64,000 nt of DNA from Chitinophaga pinensis (GCA_945876095.1 CAMCMP010000010.1:1-64000); one strand, 5' to 3'. Shown: positions 39,299-48,936, numbered from the stretch's first letter. Translations and numbers: made by a program. Notes: a model not told the origin generated them from the letters alone.

Positions 39299-41359
39299 AT
39301 GTTTAAAATTGTAGCTACTTTATTTTTTTTGGTACTATTGCAAACAACCTTTGCACAAATCCCTGGTGGCTTAGGTAGGGGAGTTTTTGGCGGAGGTATG
39401 GGTGGTGGTAATAATTCTTCTAATCGAAATGGAAGTAATACCAATACTTCTAGGGCAGGGGCTAGCGATACCAGTTCCAAAATTTCTGCCCTTGGATTTG
39501 AACATAGAGATGATGCAAAGGATTCTATTTCTATTGGGTTTAAATATTTAGATTCTATACGCAATAACAAACTAGATACTTCCATTAATGATTTTTACAA
39601 TTATTTTATAGTACCTGCTGCCCAGCAATACTTGGGTAACAATGGTGCAGCAGGTTATTCATTAATTTTTGCACCCTTTCTAAAACCAGGTTGGGATGCG
39701 GGTTTTCACGCTTTTGATGCCTACCGGCTTTCATTAGAGAATACTCGTTTTTTTAAAACTACCAAACCATTTACACAGATGGGTTATCAGCTTGCATCTG
39801 GAAAAGAGCAAATGATTAAGATTTTGCACACGCAAAATCCCCGACCCAATTTAAATTTCGGATTTGAATATCGCCTTATTTCTGCCCCCGGTTTTTTTGT
39901 AACTCAAAATACCAATCTTAACAATTACAGACTCTTTAGTAATTATCAGGGTAAGCGTAAGCGTTATGCTGCTTTTTTTACCTTGTTGGCAAATACATTT
40001 AAAGTCTCAGAAAATGGCGGAATGAAAAACGATAGTCTTCTTGATGATAAAGACTTCTCAAAGCGATTTACCATTCCTGTTAATTTGGGAGGGGATGCTT
40101 CTCTTCAGCCCAATCCATTCAAATCATCTGTTACTACAGGTAATATTTATAAAGAATCTACTTTTTTTGTAAGACAAACTTATGATATAGGGAAAAAAGA
40201 TTCTGTAGAAGTTAATGACTCAACTACAGAATATATATTTTATCCTAAGCTTCGTTTTCAACACAGCTTTACCTATAATTCCTATGGCTACCAATTTAAG
40301 GATATTGTAGCCGATTCATCCATTTATCAAAAATGGTACGATACTACTTTGAAGAAGCAAAAGGATACCTTAATGGTGATGGATCAGTGGAAAGTAGTAA
40401 CCAATGACTTTTCTTTGATTCAATTTCCGGATACAAAAAATGCCGCTCAATTTTTATTAGCAGGTGCTAGGCTTGAAAATTTGAAGGGTATTTTTGCTAG
40501 TGGCAGTAAAAATTTTTACAATATAGTATTGCATGGCGAATATCGAAATAAAACTCGAAATAGATTATGGGATATTCTTGGTAAGGGAGAGTTTTATTTA
40601 AACGGCATTAATAGTGGCGACTATTCAGCCTTCGCGACACTTAGTCGAACGCTGAATAAAAAACTAGGTAGTGTTCGACTTCTTTTTAATAATGTTAATA
40701 GAAGCCCTTCATTTATTTACACTGGTTATTCATCCTTTAATTTTGGCAATCGGGGAGATTACAAAAAAGAAAACATTACGGTACTAAGGGCTTCCGCTGA
40801 AAATCCTTTTTTTAATATTTCTTTTACAAATTATTTACTTACAAATTATCTCTATTTTACTGATTATTATCATACGGCTCAATACGATCGATTGATTAAT
40901 TTGGTGCAGGCAACCGTGTCAAAAAAAATAGCACTTAATAGAAGATGGAATTGGTATACTGAAATTACTTTACAGCAAACCGATGGAGCAGCTCCTATCA
41001 AAGTCCCTTTTGTGTTTACAAGAAATCGATTGGCTTATGAAGGAGTTTTCTTTAAAAATCTGAATTTAAGTGCTGGGGTTGATTTTCGTTATTATACTTC
41101 TTATAATCCTTATAATTATTCACCGGTAATGGGTCAGTTTGTAAGACAGGATTCTATGGTGACAAAAAACAGGCCTGACATAAGCGGTTTCCTTCATTTT
41201 AGGATTAAATCATTTACCGCCTATCTTCGATTGGAAAATTTAAATGCGATTGACTTTTCTAATGGATTCGGCTTTACAAAAAATAATTTTGCAGCCCCAC
41301 ATTATGTCTATCAAGGTTTAATATTTCGATTTGGAATACTTTGGAATTTTGTGAATTAA
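39299..41359 (+). CDS. Putative porin, outer-membrane beta-barrel
   Basis: 686 residues. Signal peptide 1-20 (ending TTFAQ). A low-complexity Gly/Asn/Ser stretch (about 21-65) is followed by a large domain rich in aromatic strands, with an all-beta pattern continuing to the end (LIFRFGILWNFVN, aromatic terminus). It matches the large putative-porin family of Bacteroidota rather than SusC; no plug domain or TonB box is visible. It starts 3 bp after the phosphorylase gene, which hints at nucleoside uptake, but that is inference. Confidence 0.75.
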   Translation: MFKIVATLFFLVLLQTTFAQIPGGLGRGVFGGGMGGGNNSSNRNGSNTNTSRAGASDTSSKISALGFEHRDDAKDSISIGFKYLDSIRNNKLDTSINDFYNYFIVPAAQQYLGNNGAAGYSLIFAPFLKPGWDAGFHAFDAYRLSLENTRFFKTTKPFTQMGYQLASGKEQMIKILHTQNPRPNLNFGFEYRLISAPGFFVTQNTNLNNYRLFSNYQGKRKRYAAFFTLLANTFKVSENGGMKNDSLLDDKDFSKRFTIPVNLGGDASLQPNPFKSSVTTGNIYKESTFFVRQTYDIGKKDSVEVNDSTTEYIFYPKLRFQHSFTYNSYGYQFKDIVADSSIYQKWYDTTLKKQKDTLMVMDQWKVVTNDFSLIQFPDTKNAAQFLLAGARLENLKGIFASGSKNFYNIVLHGEYRNKTRNRLWDILGKGEFYLNGINSGDYSAFATLSRTLNKKLGSVRLLFNNVNRSPSFIYTGYSSFNFGNRGDYKKENITVLRASAENPFFNISFTNYLLTNYLYFTDYYHTAQYDRLINLVQATVSKKIALNRRWNWYTEITLQQTDGAAPIKVPFVFTRNRLAYEGVFFKNLNLSAGVDFRYYTSYNPYNYSPVMGQFVRQDSMVTKNRPDISGFLHFRIKSFTAYLRLENLNAIDFSNGFGFTKNNFAAPHYVYQGLIFRFGILWNFVN

Positions 41360-41471
41360 ATTCAGTTTTTTCAATAAGTTTATTTATTGGTTAGTATTTG
41401 CTTACAAGTATTATTTTAACTAATTTGTAATCTCAAATTTTTTTGAATAACAATTGATATAAAGTATTGAA

Positions 41472-41528
41472 ATGAAAAAAATCATCCGCTGGATAGCTTC
41501 TTTATTTAAAAAAAAATGTTGTCAATGA
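41472..41528 (+). CDS. 18-residue leader-type small ORF (cationic amphipathic)
   Basis: MKKIIRWIASLFKKKCCQ followed by TGA at 41526-41528. The stop shares bases with the ATG at 41525 of the thioredoxin-like gene (ATGA overlap), the layout of translational coupling or of a leader peptide. The product would be basic (six Lys/Arg), amphipathic and end in a Cys pair. Alternatively it is a chance ORF in an AT-rich leader; no family is known to me. Confidence 0.4.
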   Translation: MKKIIRWIASLFKKKCCQ

Positions 41529-42007
41529 AATTTTTCTTAACAATTATACTTTCGTTATTAAGTTGCCTATTTGTAAATGCACAGGTTGCTATTGGAGAAA
41601 TGGCGCCTGATTTTTCTTTGCATAATACAAAAAATTCCATAGTAAGTCTGTCTTCTTTTCGTGGTAAAGTAGTAATGATTGATTTTTGGGCCAGCTGGTG
41701 TGGCCCTTGTCGTATTGCAAATCCTGGTGTGGAAAAAATCTATCAAAAGTATAAAGCTAAGGGCTTTGAAGTAATAGGAATATCGATTGATAATAAAAAG
41801 AAAGCTTGGTTAAAAGCAATTGCCCAAGATAAAATTCATTATCTGCAGCTCAATGATACATTGGGTTGGTATTCTCCAGTAGCAGAAAAATATAGCATCA
41901 ATCAAATACCTACTTCTTTTTTATTGGACAAAGAGGGTAAAATAATAGCTATTGATTTAATTGGTTCTCGGCTAGAAATGAAAGTTAAAGAGCTAATTAA
42001 AAAATAA
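41525..42007 (+). CDS. Secreted TlpA-like thiol-disulfide oxidoreductase
   Basis: About 160 residues from MKFFLTIIL; an ATG 9 bp upstream adds three residues. Signal peptide about 1-20 (ending VNAQ). The thioredoxin-fold TlpA/ResA pattern is complete: GEMAPDFSLHN, SSFRGKVVMIDFWASWCGPC with both Cys of the redox motif, VIGISIDNKK and the cis-Pro loop INQIPTSFLLD. Predicted to reduce periplasmic disulfides, for instance in cytochrome c maturation, which would suit the heme proteins encoded upstream in this window. It follows an 18-codon ORF with an overlapping stop/start. Confidence 0.88.
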   Translation: MKFFLTIILSLLSCLFVNAQVAIGEMAPDFSLHNTKNSIVSLSSFRGKVVMIDFWASWCGPCRIANPGVEKIYQKYKAKGFEVIGISIDNKKKAWLKAIAQDKIHYLQLNDTLGWYSPVAEKYSINQIPTSFLLDKEGKIIAIDLIGSRLEMKVKELIKK

Positions 42008-42964
42008 TTATTCACTTACTTCAACCAAATACCCAAGGACTGGTTTGTTATTGACCAATACGGTTACAGGGTAAGTGTCTTCCATATCAAATTTGTGGCT
42101 GAAGGAAAGATTGCCATCGGAAAAAGTAAAATCTACCGTCTTTGTTTTCTTCTTTTTATTTTCGCCCATTTCAAGAGATACAATATCGATTGCCCCACTG
42201 GTATTGAGTTTAATATTAAAGGCTACAGGTTTACTTAGCTTTGTTTTAATGAATCCATTCGCTGGTAAAAATTTACCAAGTTTAAATTCGTAAGCCGCAC
42301 TCTTTACCAAAGGCATTGCAAAAAAAGCACTTGAACTTCTGGTACCTTCTCCTATTAACCAGGCACCATTGTCTGGGAAGTGCTGATAATTAAAAATATT
42401 TTTATCAGCGAAAAAGTAATCCGCATTGAACGCTTTAGTAAACTTCGTCATTTTATCATCGGTATATCCGCTAGCCCATGTTGGGTCTACATAATACCAA
42501 GAATCTGGACTTTGTCCCAATTGAACTACCGCCCAAGTGTGATTTAACTCCTCAGGTTTTTCAATAATTTGTTCAGTCGTAAATTTAGCAAAGCCATCCA
42601 CAGTAAGGCAACGGATTTTCACTACACTACACATGTCTTGAAATAAAGCAGCGAAGCCAACAGCGGTTGCTTTTCTTAATTTTAATACCAACTCAGTACT
42701 TGTCTTTTCGTTGTTGTTATTTTTACCAGCTTTTAAATCGTAATTAATATTGTAGGCAATCCAGTCAAAAATTGCCCTTACTTTTTCCTTAGGATCAGCA
42801 AAGTTTTTAGTTACTAAATAACTAATCGTTCCCATGTTGAGCGTGTCTAATGAACCGAGTGATTTCACATAATTATCTACTGTCGAAAAGTTATTTTGTG
42901 CATCCGCTTGGAAAGTAAAAGCAAATAGAAAAAGGCTTAACAAGAAGGTATGAAAATGTTTCAT
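42008..42964 (-). CDS. Secreted transglutaminase-fold protein lacking the catalytic cysteine
   Basis: 318 residues. Signal peptide 1-22. The transglutaminase-like core spans about 60-175: KVRAIFDWIAYNINYD, then KATAVGFAALFQDMC, where relatives have GVCxGYA. The cysteine position is Ala101 (codon GCT), while the His (H142 in NHTWAVV) and Asp (D160 in YVDPTWA) are kept. C112 is the non-catalytic cysteine seen in the family. The remaining 140 residues form a beta-rich domain. Probably a binding protein or pseudo-enzyme rather than a protease. It converges directly with the thioredoxin-like gene and precedes a parvulin gene on the same strand. Confidence 0.78.
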   Translation of the reverse strand: MKHFHTFLLSLFLFAFTFQADAQNNFSTVDNYVKSLGSLDTLNMGTISYLVTKNFADPKEKVRAIFDWIAYNINYDLKAGKNNNNEKTSTELVLKLRKATAVGFAALFQDMCSVVKIRCLTVDGFAKFTTEQIIEKPEELNHTWAVVQLGQSPDSWYYVDPTWASGYTDDKMTKFTKAFNADYFFADKNIFNYQHFPDNGAWLIGEGTRSSSAFFAMPLVKSAAYEFKLGKFLPANGFIKTKLSKPVAFNIKLNTSGAIDIVSLEMGENKKKKTKTVDFTFSDGNLSFSHKFDMEDTYPVTVLVNNKPVLGYLVEVSE

Positions 42965-43005
42965 AAAAAAGTTTTAATTCATAATTGAAGAGATAAGGTG
43001 AATTT

Positions 43006-43635
43006 TTATAAAATCACTCTTAATAAAAGTGCAAAACCATTGTCCTGTTTTGGATTGTCACGAATGGTAACTACATGTAAACCCGCCGGAGTCCATACTT
43101 TAAAAAGATCTCCCTTCTTGTGTTTAGCAATTGCTTGATCAAGTTGCGGCAACATCGCTCCGCGAATAAACCAACCAAGGTCGCCACCTCTTAATGCTGA
43201 ATAGTGATCAATACTATAAGTACTCGCCATTGTCGAAAATGAGCTATTGCCAGATTTAATTCTTTTTATAATGTTACTGCCCAAGGAATCAGCGAATTTT
43301 TTACTAAAGGCAGACGTATCGATAAGGATATGACTGACATGGTAAAAAGTGTTGGGAACTTTTGCCAATACTTTTATTAAATAATTACCACCTTTGAATG
43401 GACCATATACTTTTCCAATTTTTCCATTGTAAGCAAGACTATCAGCGATGCCCATAAAAGAAGAGGTACTCATTACCGTTACTGTATCAATGGTATATTT
43501 TTTCTTTAGTTTAAACTTAACATATCCTATTGGATTTTGTGTAGTATCTAGTTCTTTTTTGATCTGATTAATCGATTGACTTTTGACAAGTAAAGTCGAG
43601 GCAAGTAGTAAAATAATACAGAGTAGTTGTTTCAA
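43006..43635 (-). CDS. Secreted parvulin-type (PPIC) peptidyl-prolyl isomerase
   Basis: 209 residues. Signal peptide 1-19 (ending VKSQS). The PPIC fold lies in about 100-200: YHVSHILIDTSAF, IKRIKSGNSSFSTMASTYS, GGDLGWFIRGAMLPQLDQAI and PAGLHVVTIRD, all family landmarks. It would isomerise proline bonds during periplasmic folding of outer-membrane proteins, like SurA or PrsA but with one parvulin domain. The transglutaminase-fold gene lies 41 bp downstream on the same strand. Confidence 0.85.
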   Translation of the reverse strand: MKQLLCIILLLASTLLVKSQSINQIKKELDTTQNPIGYVKFKLKKKYTIDTVTVMSTSSFMGIADSLAYNGKIGKVYGPFKGGNYLIKVLAKVPNTFYHVSHILIDTSAFSKKFADSLGSNIIKRIKSGNSSFSTMASTYSIDHYSALRGGDLGWFIRGAMLPQLDQAIAKHKKGDLFKVWTPAGLHVVTIRDNPKQDNGFALLLRVIL

Positions 43636-43714
43636 TGAAATTAATTTTTACAAATATACAATGAGTAGAGTGGATAAATTAAGTAATTTAATTCGTTTTA
43701 ACTTTTTAAAAGCT

Positions 43715-44587
43715 CTATCCTGTCATATACTTTTTCCGATAAGCTTTTGGAGTTAATCCGATTATTTTTTTAAATTGTCTAAAAAAATTAGAGGCGTTAT
43801 TGAATCCTATTTCAGCACTGATAGATTCAATGGTTAACTGCTTGTTTTCAATTAAAAATTTACAAGCATAACTGATTCTAATTTCTGATAAAAAATCAGT
43901 GTAGGTTTTATTAGTCATCATTTTAAAATACCTACAAAATGAAGTGATACTCAAACAGCTCAAGGAAGCAATTTCTGCTAGACTTATTTTGTTCATGTAA
44001 TTTTTTAGCGTATAAGTATAAACCTGATTGAGTCGATCGGTTTCTAGCTGATTGGACTGGTAGAATGCATGCGAACTGGTGATGGGCTCATATTCGTTTG
44101 TTTCTGCTAGGGTACTCAAAATAGAAATAAATAAAGAAATTCGATCTAGATTCTCTGCTTGATAAGTCGCTTCTAATAAATTCAAAAGTTTTATTTTAGT
44201 ATCACCATATATTAATAATCCATTTTTAGCTTTTTTAATAAGTTGGATTAGTTGATAAGATTCTGGAAGGGAAAGAAATTCTTGACCTAAACAATCGGGT
44301 AAAAAATGCATTACCATTGCCTCTACTTCTAATTTAGATTGAGGATGTAAATATGCATCATGGGATTTCCAAGTATGAGGTAAGTTTTCACCTAAAAGCA
44401 ACATTTCATCTGAATAAAAGTTGCTAATATTATCTCCTATAAATCGAAGGCCTTCTCCTTTTTTGGTGTAATGTAATTCCAACTCTGGATGATAGTGCCA
44501 GGTACTTTCAAAATTTGCTGAAATATCTTTTCGCAAACTGAAAGAGTTTTCTAAATTTTTAGGAACCTTATGATAATGTGGTTTCAT
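43715..44587 (-). CDS. AraC-family transcriptional regulator
   Basis: 290 residues. An N-terminal cupin sensing domain (STWHYHPELELHYTKKGEGL, about 28-47) is followed by a linker of helices and a C-terminal double HTH (about 190-285): KISLAEIASLSCLSITSFCR and TIESISAEIGFNNASNFFRQ, then FKKIIGLTPKAYRK, the AraC signature. It is divergent from the sodium symporter and lyase pair, 200 bp apart, and so is probably their sugar-responsive regulator. The ligand is unknown. Confidence 0.88.
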   Translation of the reverse strand: MKPHYHKVPKNLENSFSLRKDISANFESTWHYHPELELHYTKKGEGLRFIGDNISNFYSDEMLLLGENLPHTWKSHDAYLHPQSKLEVEAMVMHFLPDCLGQEFLSLPESYQLIQLIKKAKNGLLIYGDTKIKLLNLLEATYQAENLDRISLFISILSTLAETNEYEPITSSHAFYQSNQLETDRLNQVYTYTLKNYMNKISLAEIASLSCLSITSFCRYFKMMTNKTYTDFLSEIRISYACKFLIENKQLTIESISAEIGFNNASNFFRQFKKIIGLTPKAYRKKYMTG

Positions 44588-44784
44588 TAAATTCTTGAAT
44601 AATTCACCTAAAATAAGGCTTTAATTGTTATTTTTTTTCATTTAAATGCATAATTTATGATAAAATAGTACATATTTTTGAAAATAAGATTCAGTTAACT
44701 ATGACCAAATAACAATATTTTTAGTTTTAAATTAAATATCATTAAATAGTTATTGCTTTCTAATGGTTCTATAAATTTAATAAT

Positions 44785-46353
44785 ATGCAAAATATTCCTT
44801 TGATAGATTTGGTAATTGTATTTATTTACCTGTTTGCGATGGTTGGTATTGGATATTATTTTTCTAAGAAAAATAAAAATACAGAGCAGTTTACTAGTGC
44901 TTCTGGACAAATACCTGGCTGGGCTATTGGTATTTCAATCTATGCTACCTTTTTAAGTAGCAATACTTTTTTAGGTGTTCCAGGTAAGGCTTTTGGTACC
45001 AATTGGAATGCGTTTGTTTTTAGTATTTCAATGCCTTTTGCTGCTTGGGTTGCTTCTAAATATTTTGTAACTTTTTATAGAAAAACGGGTGAAATTTCTG
45101 CCTATACCAATTTGGAAAAAAGATTTGGTCCTTGGGCTAGAACTTATGCGGTGGTTTGTTTTTTATTAACCCAATTTGCTCGAATGGGTTCTGTTTTTTT
45201 TGGGATGGCACTTACCTTGCAGGCTTTACTAGGTTTTTCTATGTCTTCCATCATGATCGTGATGGGTATTTGTATCATTATATACACTGTGTTAGGTGGT
45301 ATTGAAGCGGTAATCTGGACTGAAGTGGTACAAGGTGTTCTTAAAACATTAGGCGCATTATTAATTTTATTTTTAATTATTTGGGAGATACCTGGTGGTG
45401 TTACCGCTATTTATGATATTGCTAAATCGGAACATAAATTTAGTTTAGGAGATACTGCCTTCAATTTTAAAGAAAGTAGTTTTTGGGTAGTTCTTTTTTA
45501 TGGCTTTTTTATTAATCTCAATAATTTTGGGATGGATCAAAATTATGTCCAACGCTATCATACGGCCAACTCCGATCAACAAGCAAGTAAATCTGTTTGG
45601 TTATCGGTATTTATTTATGTCCCCGCTTCTTTGTTATTTTTTATCATTGGAACTTCTCTATTTGCCTATTATCAAATGAATCCAGCGATTGCAGATTCTT
45701 TGAAACATGGATTGGCTATTCAAAAATTGGGTGAAAATGCCAGCGCAATGGACATTACTAATTATATGCAACAACTTAAGCCTGCGGATTATGCCGACAA
45801 AGTGATGCCCCATTTTATGGTAAATAAAGTCCCCACGGTTTGTTTGGGATTATTAGTAGCAGCGATATTGTCTGCTGCTATGAGTACCATTAGTTCTGGC
45901 ATGAATGCTTCTGCTACAGTTTTTACAAAAGATATTTATAGTAGATATTTTTCAAAACAATTATCTGATAAAAAGGAATTCGTAATACTTTATAGTTCTA
46001 CTATTGTTGTAGGAGTGATTGGATTATTGGTTGGATTATCTATGATTGGTATCAAAAGTATTTTAGATGTTTGGTGGGAATTGTCTGGAATCTTTGCAGG
46101 AGGAATGTTAGGGTTGTTTTTACTTGGATTAATTAGTAAACAAACGAAAAATGCAGAAGCATTAATAGCAGTGATTATTGGTGTGATTGTGATTATATGG
46201 TTTAGTTTTTCAGACAAGTTGAGTCCTGATTTATCTTATCTAAAAATTGCATTGCATAAAAATATGATTATCGTAGTGGGAACTTTAACTATTTTCTTAA
46301 CGGGCCTCCTTCTAACAAAATTTAAAAAGTTTATCAAAAAAAACAATAAATAA
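44785..46353 (+). CDS. Sodium:solute symporter (SSS family)
   Basis: 522 residues with about 13 hydrophobic helices. Sodium-substrate signature segments are visible: VGIGYYFSKKNKNTEQF near the N-terminus, the GWAIGISIYATFLSSNTFLG region, GGIEAVIWTEVVQ and AAILSAAMSTISSGMNASAT, where the sodium-binding Ser/Thr residues of the family lie. It is followed 5 bp later by a sugar-acid-aldolase-type gene, so a sialic acid, sugar acid or related substrate is likely. The start codon at 44785 lies in an AT-rich leader. Confidence 0.88.
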   Translation: MQNIPLIDLVIVFIYLFAMVGIGYYFSKKNKNTEQFTSASGQIPGWAIGISIYATFLSSNTFLGVPGKAFGTNWNAFVFSISMPFAAWVASKYFVTFYRKTGEISAYTNLEKRFGPWARTYAVVCFLLTQFARMGSVFFGMALTLQALLGFSMSSIMIVMGICIIIYTVLGGIEAVIWTEVVQGVLKTLGALLILFLIIWEIPGGVTAIYDIAKSEHKFSLGDTAFNFKESSFWVVLFYGFFINLNNFGMDQNYVQRYHTANSDQQASKSVWLSVFIYVPASLLFFIIGTSLFAYYQMNPAIADSLKHGLAIQKLGENASAMDITNYMQQLKPADYADKVMPHFMVNKVPTVCLGLLVAAILSAAMSTISSGMNASATVFTKDIYSRYFSKQLSDKKEFVILYSSTIVVGVIGLLVGLSMIGIKSILDVWWELSGIFAGGMLGLFLLGLISKQTKNAEALIAVIIGVIVIIWFSFSDKLSPDLSYLKIALHKNMIIVVGTLTIFLTGLLLTKFKKFIKKNNK

Positions 46354-46357
46354 AAAG

Positions 46358-47335
46358 ATGGAAAACAAATTTGTCCCAGTAATGATTACGCCTTTTAATT
46401 TAAAGGCAAAGCTTGATTTTGATGTAGTTTCAAAATTGATTGATTTTTATTTAGCCGCTGGTGTTAAAGGTTTTTTTGCCAATTGTTTAAGCAGCGAAAT
46501 GTATAGTTTAACTGAAGACGAGCGTTTGGAGCTAACTAGTTTTATAGTAAAATATGTTAGAGGTAGAGTGCCAATTGTTGCAACAGGTTCTTTTGGCTTA
46601 ACCATTGAAGACAAAGCTATTTTTGCGAAAAAAATATATGAAACAGGGATTGATGCGGTGATTTTAATTACAGGGCATTTTGCCAATATCGATGACAGTG
46701 ATGAAATCCTTATTCGCAATTTCAATCGAATGCTTGAGCTTACTCCTGGTATTCCATTTGGATTATATGAATGCCCTGCACCCTACAAAAGAATTCTTAC
46801 CGCTAAAGTTTTTAAAAATTTGGTAGAATCGGGTAGGTTTATTTATCATAAAGATACCTCTATTGAAAAGGAACAAGTATTAGCTAAGCTAAATATTCTA
46901 AAAGAAAGTGGAAACACTAGTTTTGAATTTTTTGATGCGCATACGCCTAATGCATCCTATGTAGTTAGAAATGGTGGAATGGGTATGAGCTCTATCTCTG
47001 GAAATTTTTATCCTGAAATTTTAGTTTGGATGGTTAATAATGCTGGAAATCCAGCAATGAAGGACAAGGTAGATTGGTTACAAAATGAATTGATACAAGT
47101 AGACCCTTTAATTCATGTTGCGTACCCTATGAGTGCAAAGTACTTTTTAGCTAAAAGAGGTTTACCTATTCGTACCATTAGTCGTGCGCATGTGTTAGAA
47201 TTAACACCTTCTCAGAAAGAAGTTTTAGATGGGATTCACGAAAAGTTTTTAGGATGGTGTGATACCTTGGGAATTGAAAAAGTGGCGATTGAATCTATTA
47301 TAGCTCCAAAAGTATATCCAGATCCAGCTATTTAA
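46358..47335 (+). CDS. Dihydrodipicolinate synthase / N-acetylneuraminate lyase family protein
   Basis: 325 residues, class I aldolase barrel. The Schiff-base lysine is K165 in FIYHKDTS, the family tyrosine is Y137 in GLYECPAPYKR, and CLSSEMYSLTEDERLELT (43-60) corresponds to the GTTGE region. DapA, NanA and KDG aldolase share the fold and cannot be separated by eye, but the altered GTTGE segment and the neighbouring symporter and AraC regulator favour a catabolic aldolase or lyase over lysine synthesis. Gene gap to the symporter is 5 bp. Confidence 0.8.
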   Translation: MENKFVPVMITPFNLKAKLDFDVVSKLIDFYLAAGVKGFFANCLSSEMYSLTEDERLELTSFIVKYVRGRVPIVATGSFGLTIEDKAIFAKKIYETGIDAVILITGHFANIDDSDEILIRNFNRMLELTPGIPFGLYECPAPYKRILTAKVFKNLVESGRFIYHKDTSIEKEQVLAKLNILKESGNTSFEFFDAHTPNASYVVRNGGMGMSSISGNFYPEILVWMVNNAGNPAMKDKVDWLQNELIQVDPLIHVAYPMSAKYFLAKRGLPIRTISRAHVLELTPSQKEVLDGIHEKFLGWCDTLGIEKVAIESIIAPKVYPDPAI

Positions 47336-47341
47336 TAAATA

Positions 47342-47396
47342 AAAAAAGACGCCTGCTACAATAGAGATTAGTTTCTATAAAAGCAGGCGTCTTTTT
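47342..47396. terminator. Bidirectional terminator between aldolase-family and mgtE genes
   Basis: GACGCCTGCT (47348-47357) pairs with AGCAGGCGTC (47382-47391), with A-runs before and T-runs after, allowing use on both strands. It lies between two convergent genes. Confidence 0.88.
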
Positions 47397-47409
47397 ATTT
47401 CCACTATTT

Positions 47410-48801
47410 TTATAAAAGTATTCCTTTTAAAAAAAGGTAGGCTACTGAAAAATAAATTATTAATCCGGTAACGTCTACCAGTGTAGCTACAAAAGGTGCG
47501 GAACTAACTGCAGGGTCAGCACCCAGTCTTTTTAATATCAGTGGCAACATCGAGCCAGTTAGCGTACCCCAAAGTACTACACCAATTAGTGATAGACCAA
47601 CTGTAAAACCTATTAAATAATAATGAGTTCCATAAACATTCGGTAAAAAGTTTGCCCAAAATACCACTCTTGTAAAACCGATAATCCCGAGCACAGAACC
47701 TAGCAATAGTCCTTGAATAATTTCTCTTCGCATTACTCTCCACCAGTTGGCAATGGTAATTTCACCAACCGCCATCGCTTGTATAATCAAAGTAGAAGCT
47801 TGAGAACCTGTATTGCCACCGCTTGAAATAATTAATGGAATAAATAACGCTAATACTACGGCCTTTTGAATTTCATCCTCAAAAAATCCCATTGCTGTTG
47901 CGGTAAACATTTCACCTATAAAAAGAACGATGAGCCATCCCACTCTTTTTTTGAATAATTTTAAAATAGGCATTTCTAAATAGGGCTCGTCCAATGCTTG
48001 TGTACCACCCATTTTTTGCATATCCTCACTAAACTCTTCATTGGCAACCCAAAGCACATCATCAATGGTTACAATACCTAGTAGTTTATTACTCTTGCTT
48101 ACAACGGGTAAGGCTACTCTATTATTCATTTTAAATGCTTCGTTGGCTACTTCCTGATCATCATCGGCATGCAGTGCAATAAATCTTTCATCCATCAGCT
48201 CATCTACTCTTTTATCTGGACTAGCCATGATAAAATCTTTGATACGGATATCATCTAGCAACTCACCTTTATCATTGATAACATAAATTACATCAATTGT
48301 CTCGCTGTTTTTTGCATATTTCCTTATGGTATTTAAAACATCCTCCACCGTATCATGTTCGTACACATAAACATAGTCTGGCGTCATCAATCTTCCAACA
48401 CTTCCTTCTGGATACCCCAACAACGAAAGCGTTATTTTTCTTTCTTCAGGATTCAATGTCTTTATAAGTTCTCGTACGGTGTTACTCGGTAGTTCACTCA
48501 AAAATGAAGTACGGTCATCTGGAGGCAATTCATTTAGTAACTCAGCAGTTTTGAAAGCAGGCAATGTTTTTACAATCTTTTTTTGAGTGGGTAGTTCCAA
48601 GATTTTAAAAACACTTGCAGCACGATGAAGCGAAAGGTGGCTTATGATTTGGGTTTCATAATTTTCATTTTCATAAATAAGGTTGGCAACATCACTGATA
48701 TTCTGATCATTTAAAAAATCCTGAATACTTAATATATCTTCTGAGGCAATTACCTCTTCAAATTGTTGTTGTAATGATATTTCTTCTAATCCAAGTGACA
48801 T
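47410..48801 (-). CDS. mgtE: Magnesium transporter MgtE
   Basis: 463 residues. The N-terminal MgtE superhelical domain (LLNELPPDDRTSFLSELP) is followed by two CBS domains (about 145-265) beginning after GSVGRLMTPDYV, then five membrane helices from about residue 290, with IISSGGNTGSQASTLIIQAM in the pore region and LGADPAVSSAPFVATLVDV near the end, where the selectivity Asp lies. A complete Mg channel with Mg-gated cytosolic domain. Solitary gene. Confidence 0.95.
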   Translation of the reverse strand: MSLGLEEISLQQQFEEVIASEDILSIQDFLNDQNISDVANLIYENENYETQIISHLSLHRAASVFKILELPTQKKIVKTLPAFKTAELLNELPPDDRTSFLSELPSNTVRELIKTLNPEERKITLSLLGYPEGSVGRLMTPDYVYVYEHDTVEDVLNTIRKYAKNSETIDVIYVINDKGELLDDIRIKDFIMASPDKRVDELMDERFIALHADDDQEVANEAFKMNNRVALPVVSKSNKLLGIVTIDDVLWVANEEFSEDMQKMGGTQALDEPYLEMPILKLFKKRVGWLIVLFIGEMFTATAMGFFEDEIQKAVVLALFIPLIISSGGNTGSQASTLIIQAMAVGEITIANWWRVMRREIIQGLLLGSVLGIIGFTRVVFWANFLPNVYGTHYYLIGFTVGLSLIGVVLWGTLTGSMLPLILKRLGADPAVSSAPFVATLVDVTGLIIYFSVAYLFLKGILL

Positions 48802-48936
48802 CGTATTAATTTTATGCTAGCTTTTTAAAAGAGATGATTTTTAAATAATTTATCGAGTTAACTAGAGATTGATTGACATCTAATAAATCAATTTTTTAAA
48901 TTGATTTAATCGCTCCGAGTATAACCCTTAAATAAC

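Noticed and set aside
46358..47335. Assigning the lyase gene as dapA
   Set aside because: The GTTGE-like segment is altered and the gene sits with a symporter and AraC regulator, so a lysine-pathway role is unlikely even though dapB and dapD are in the window.
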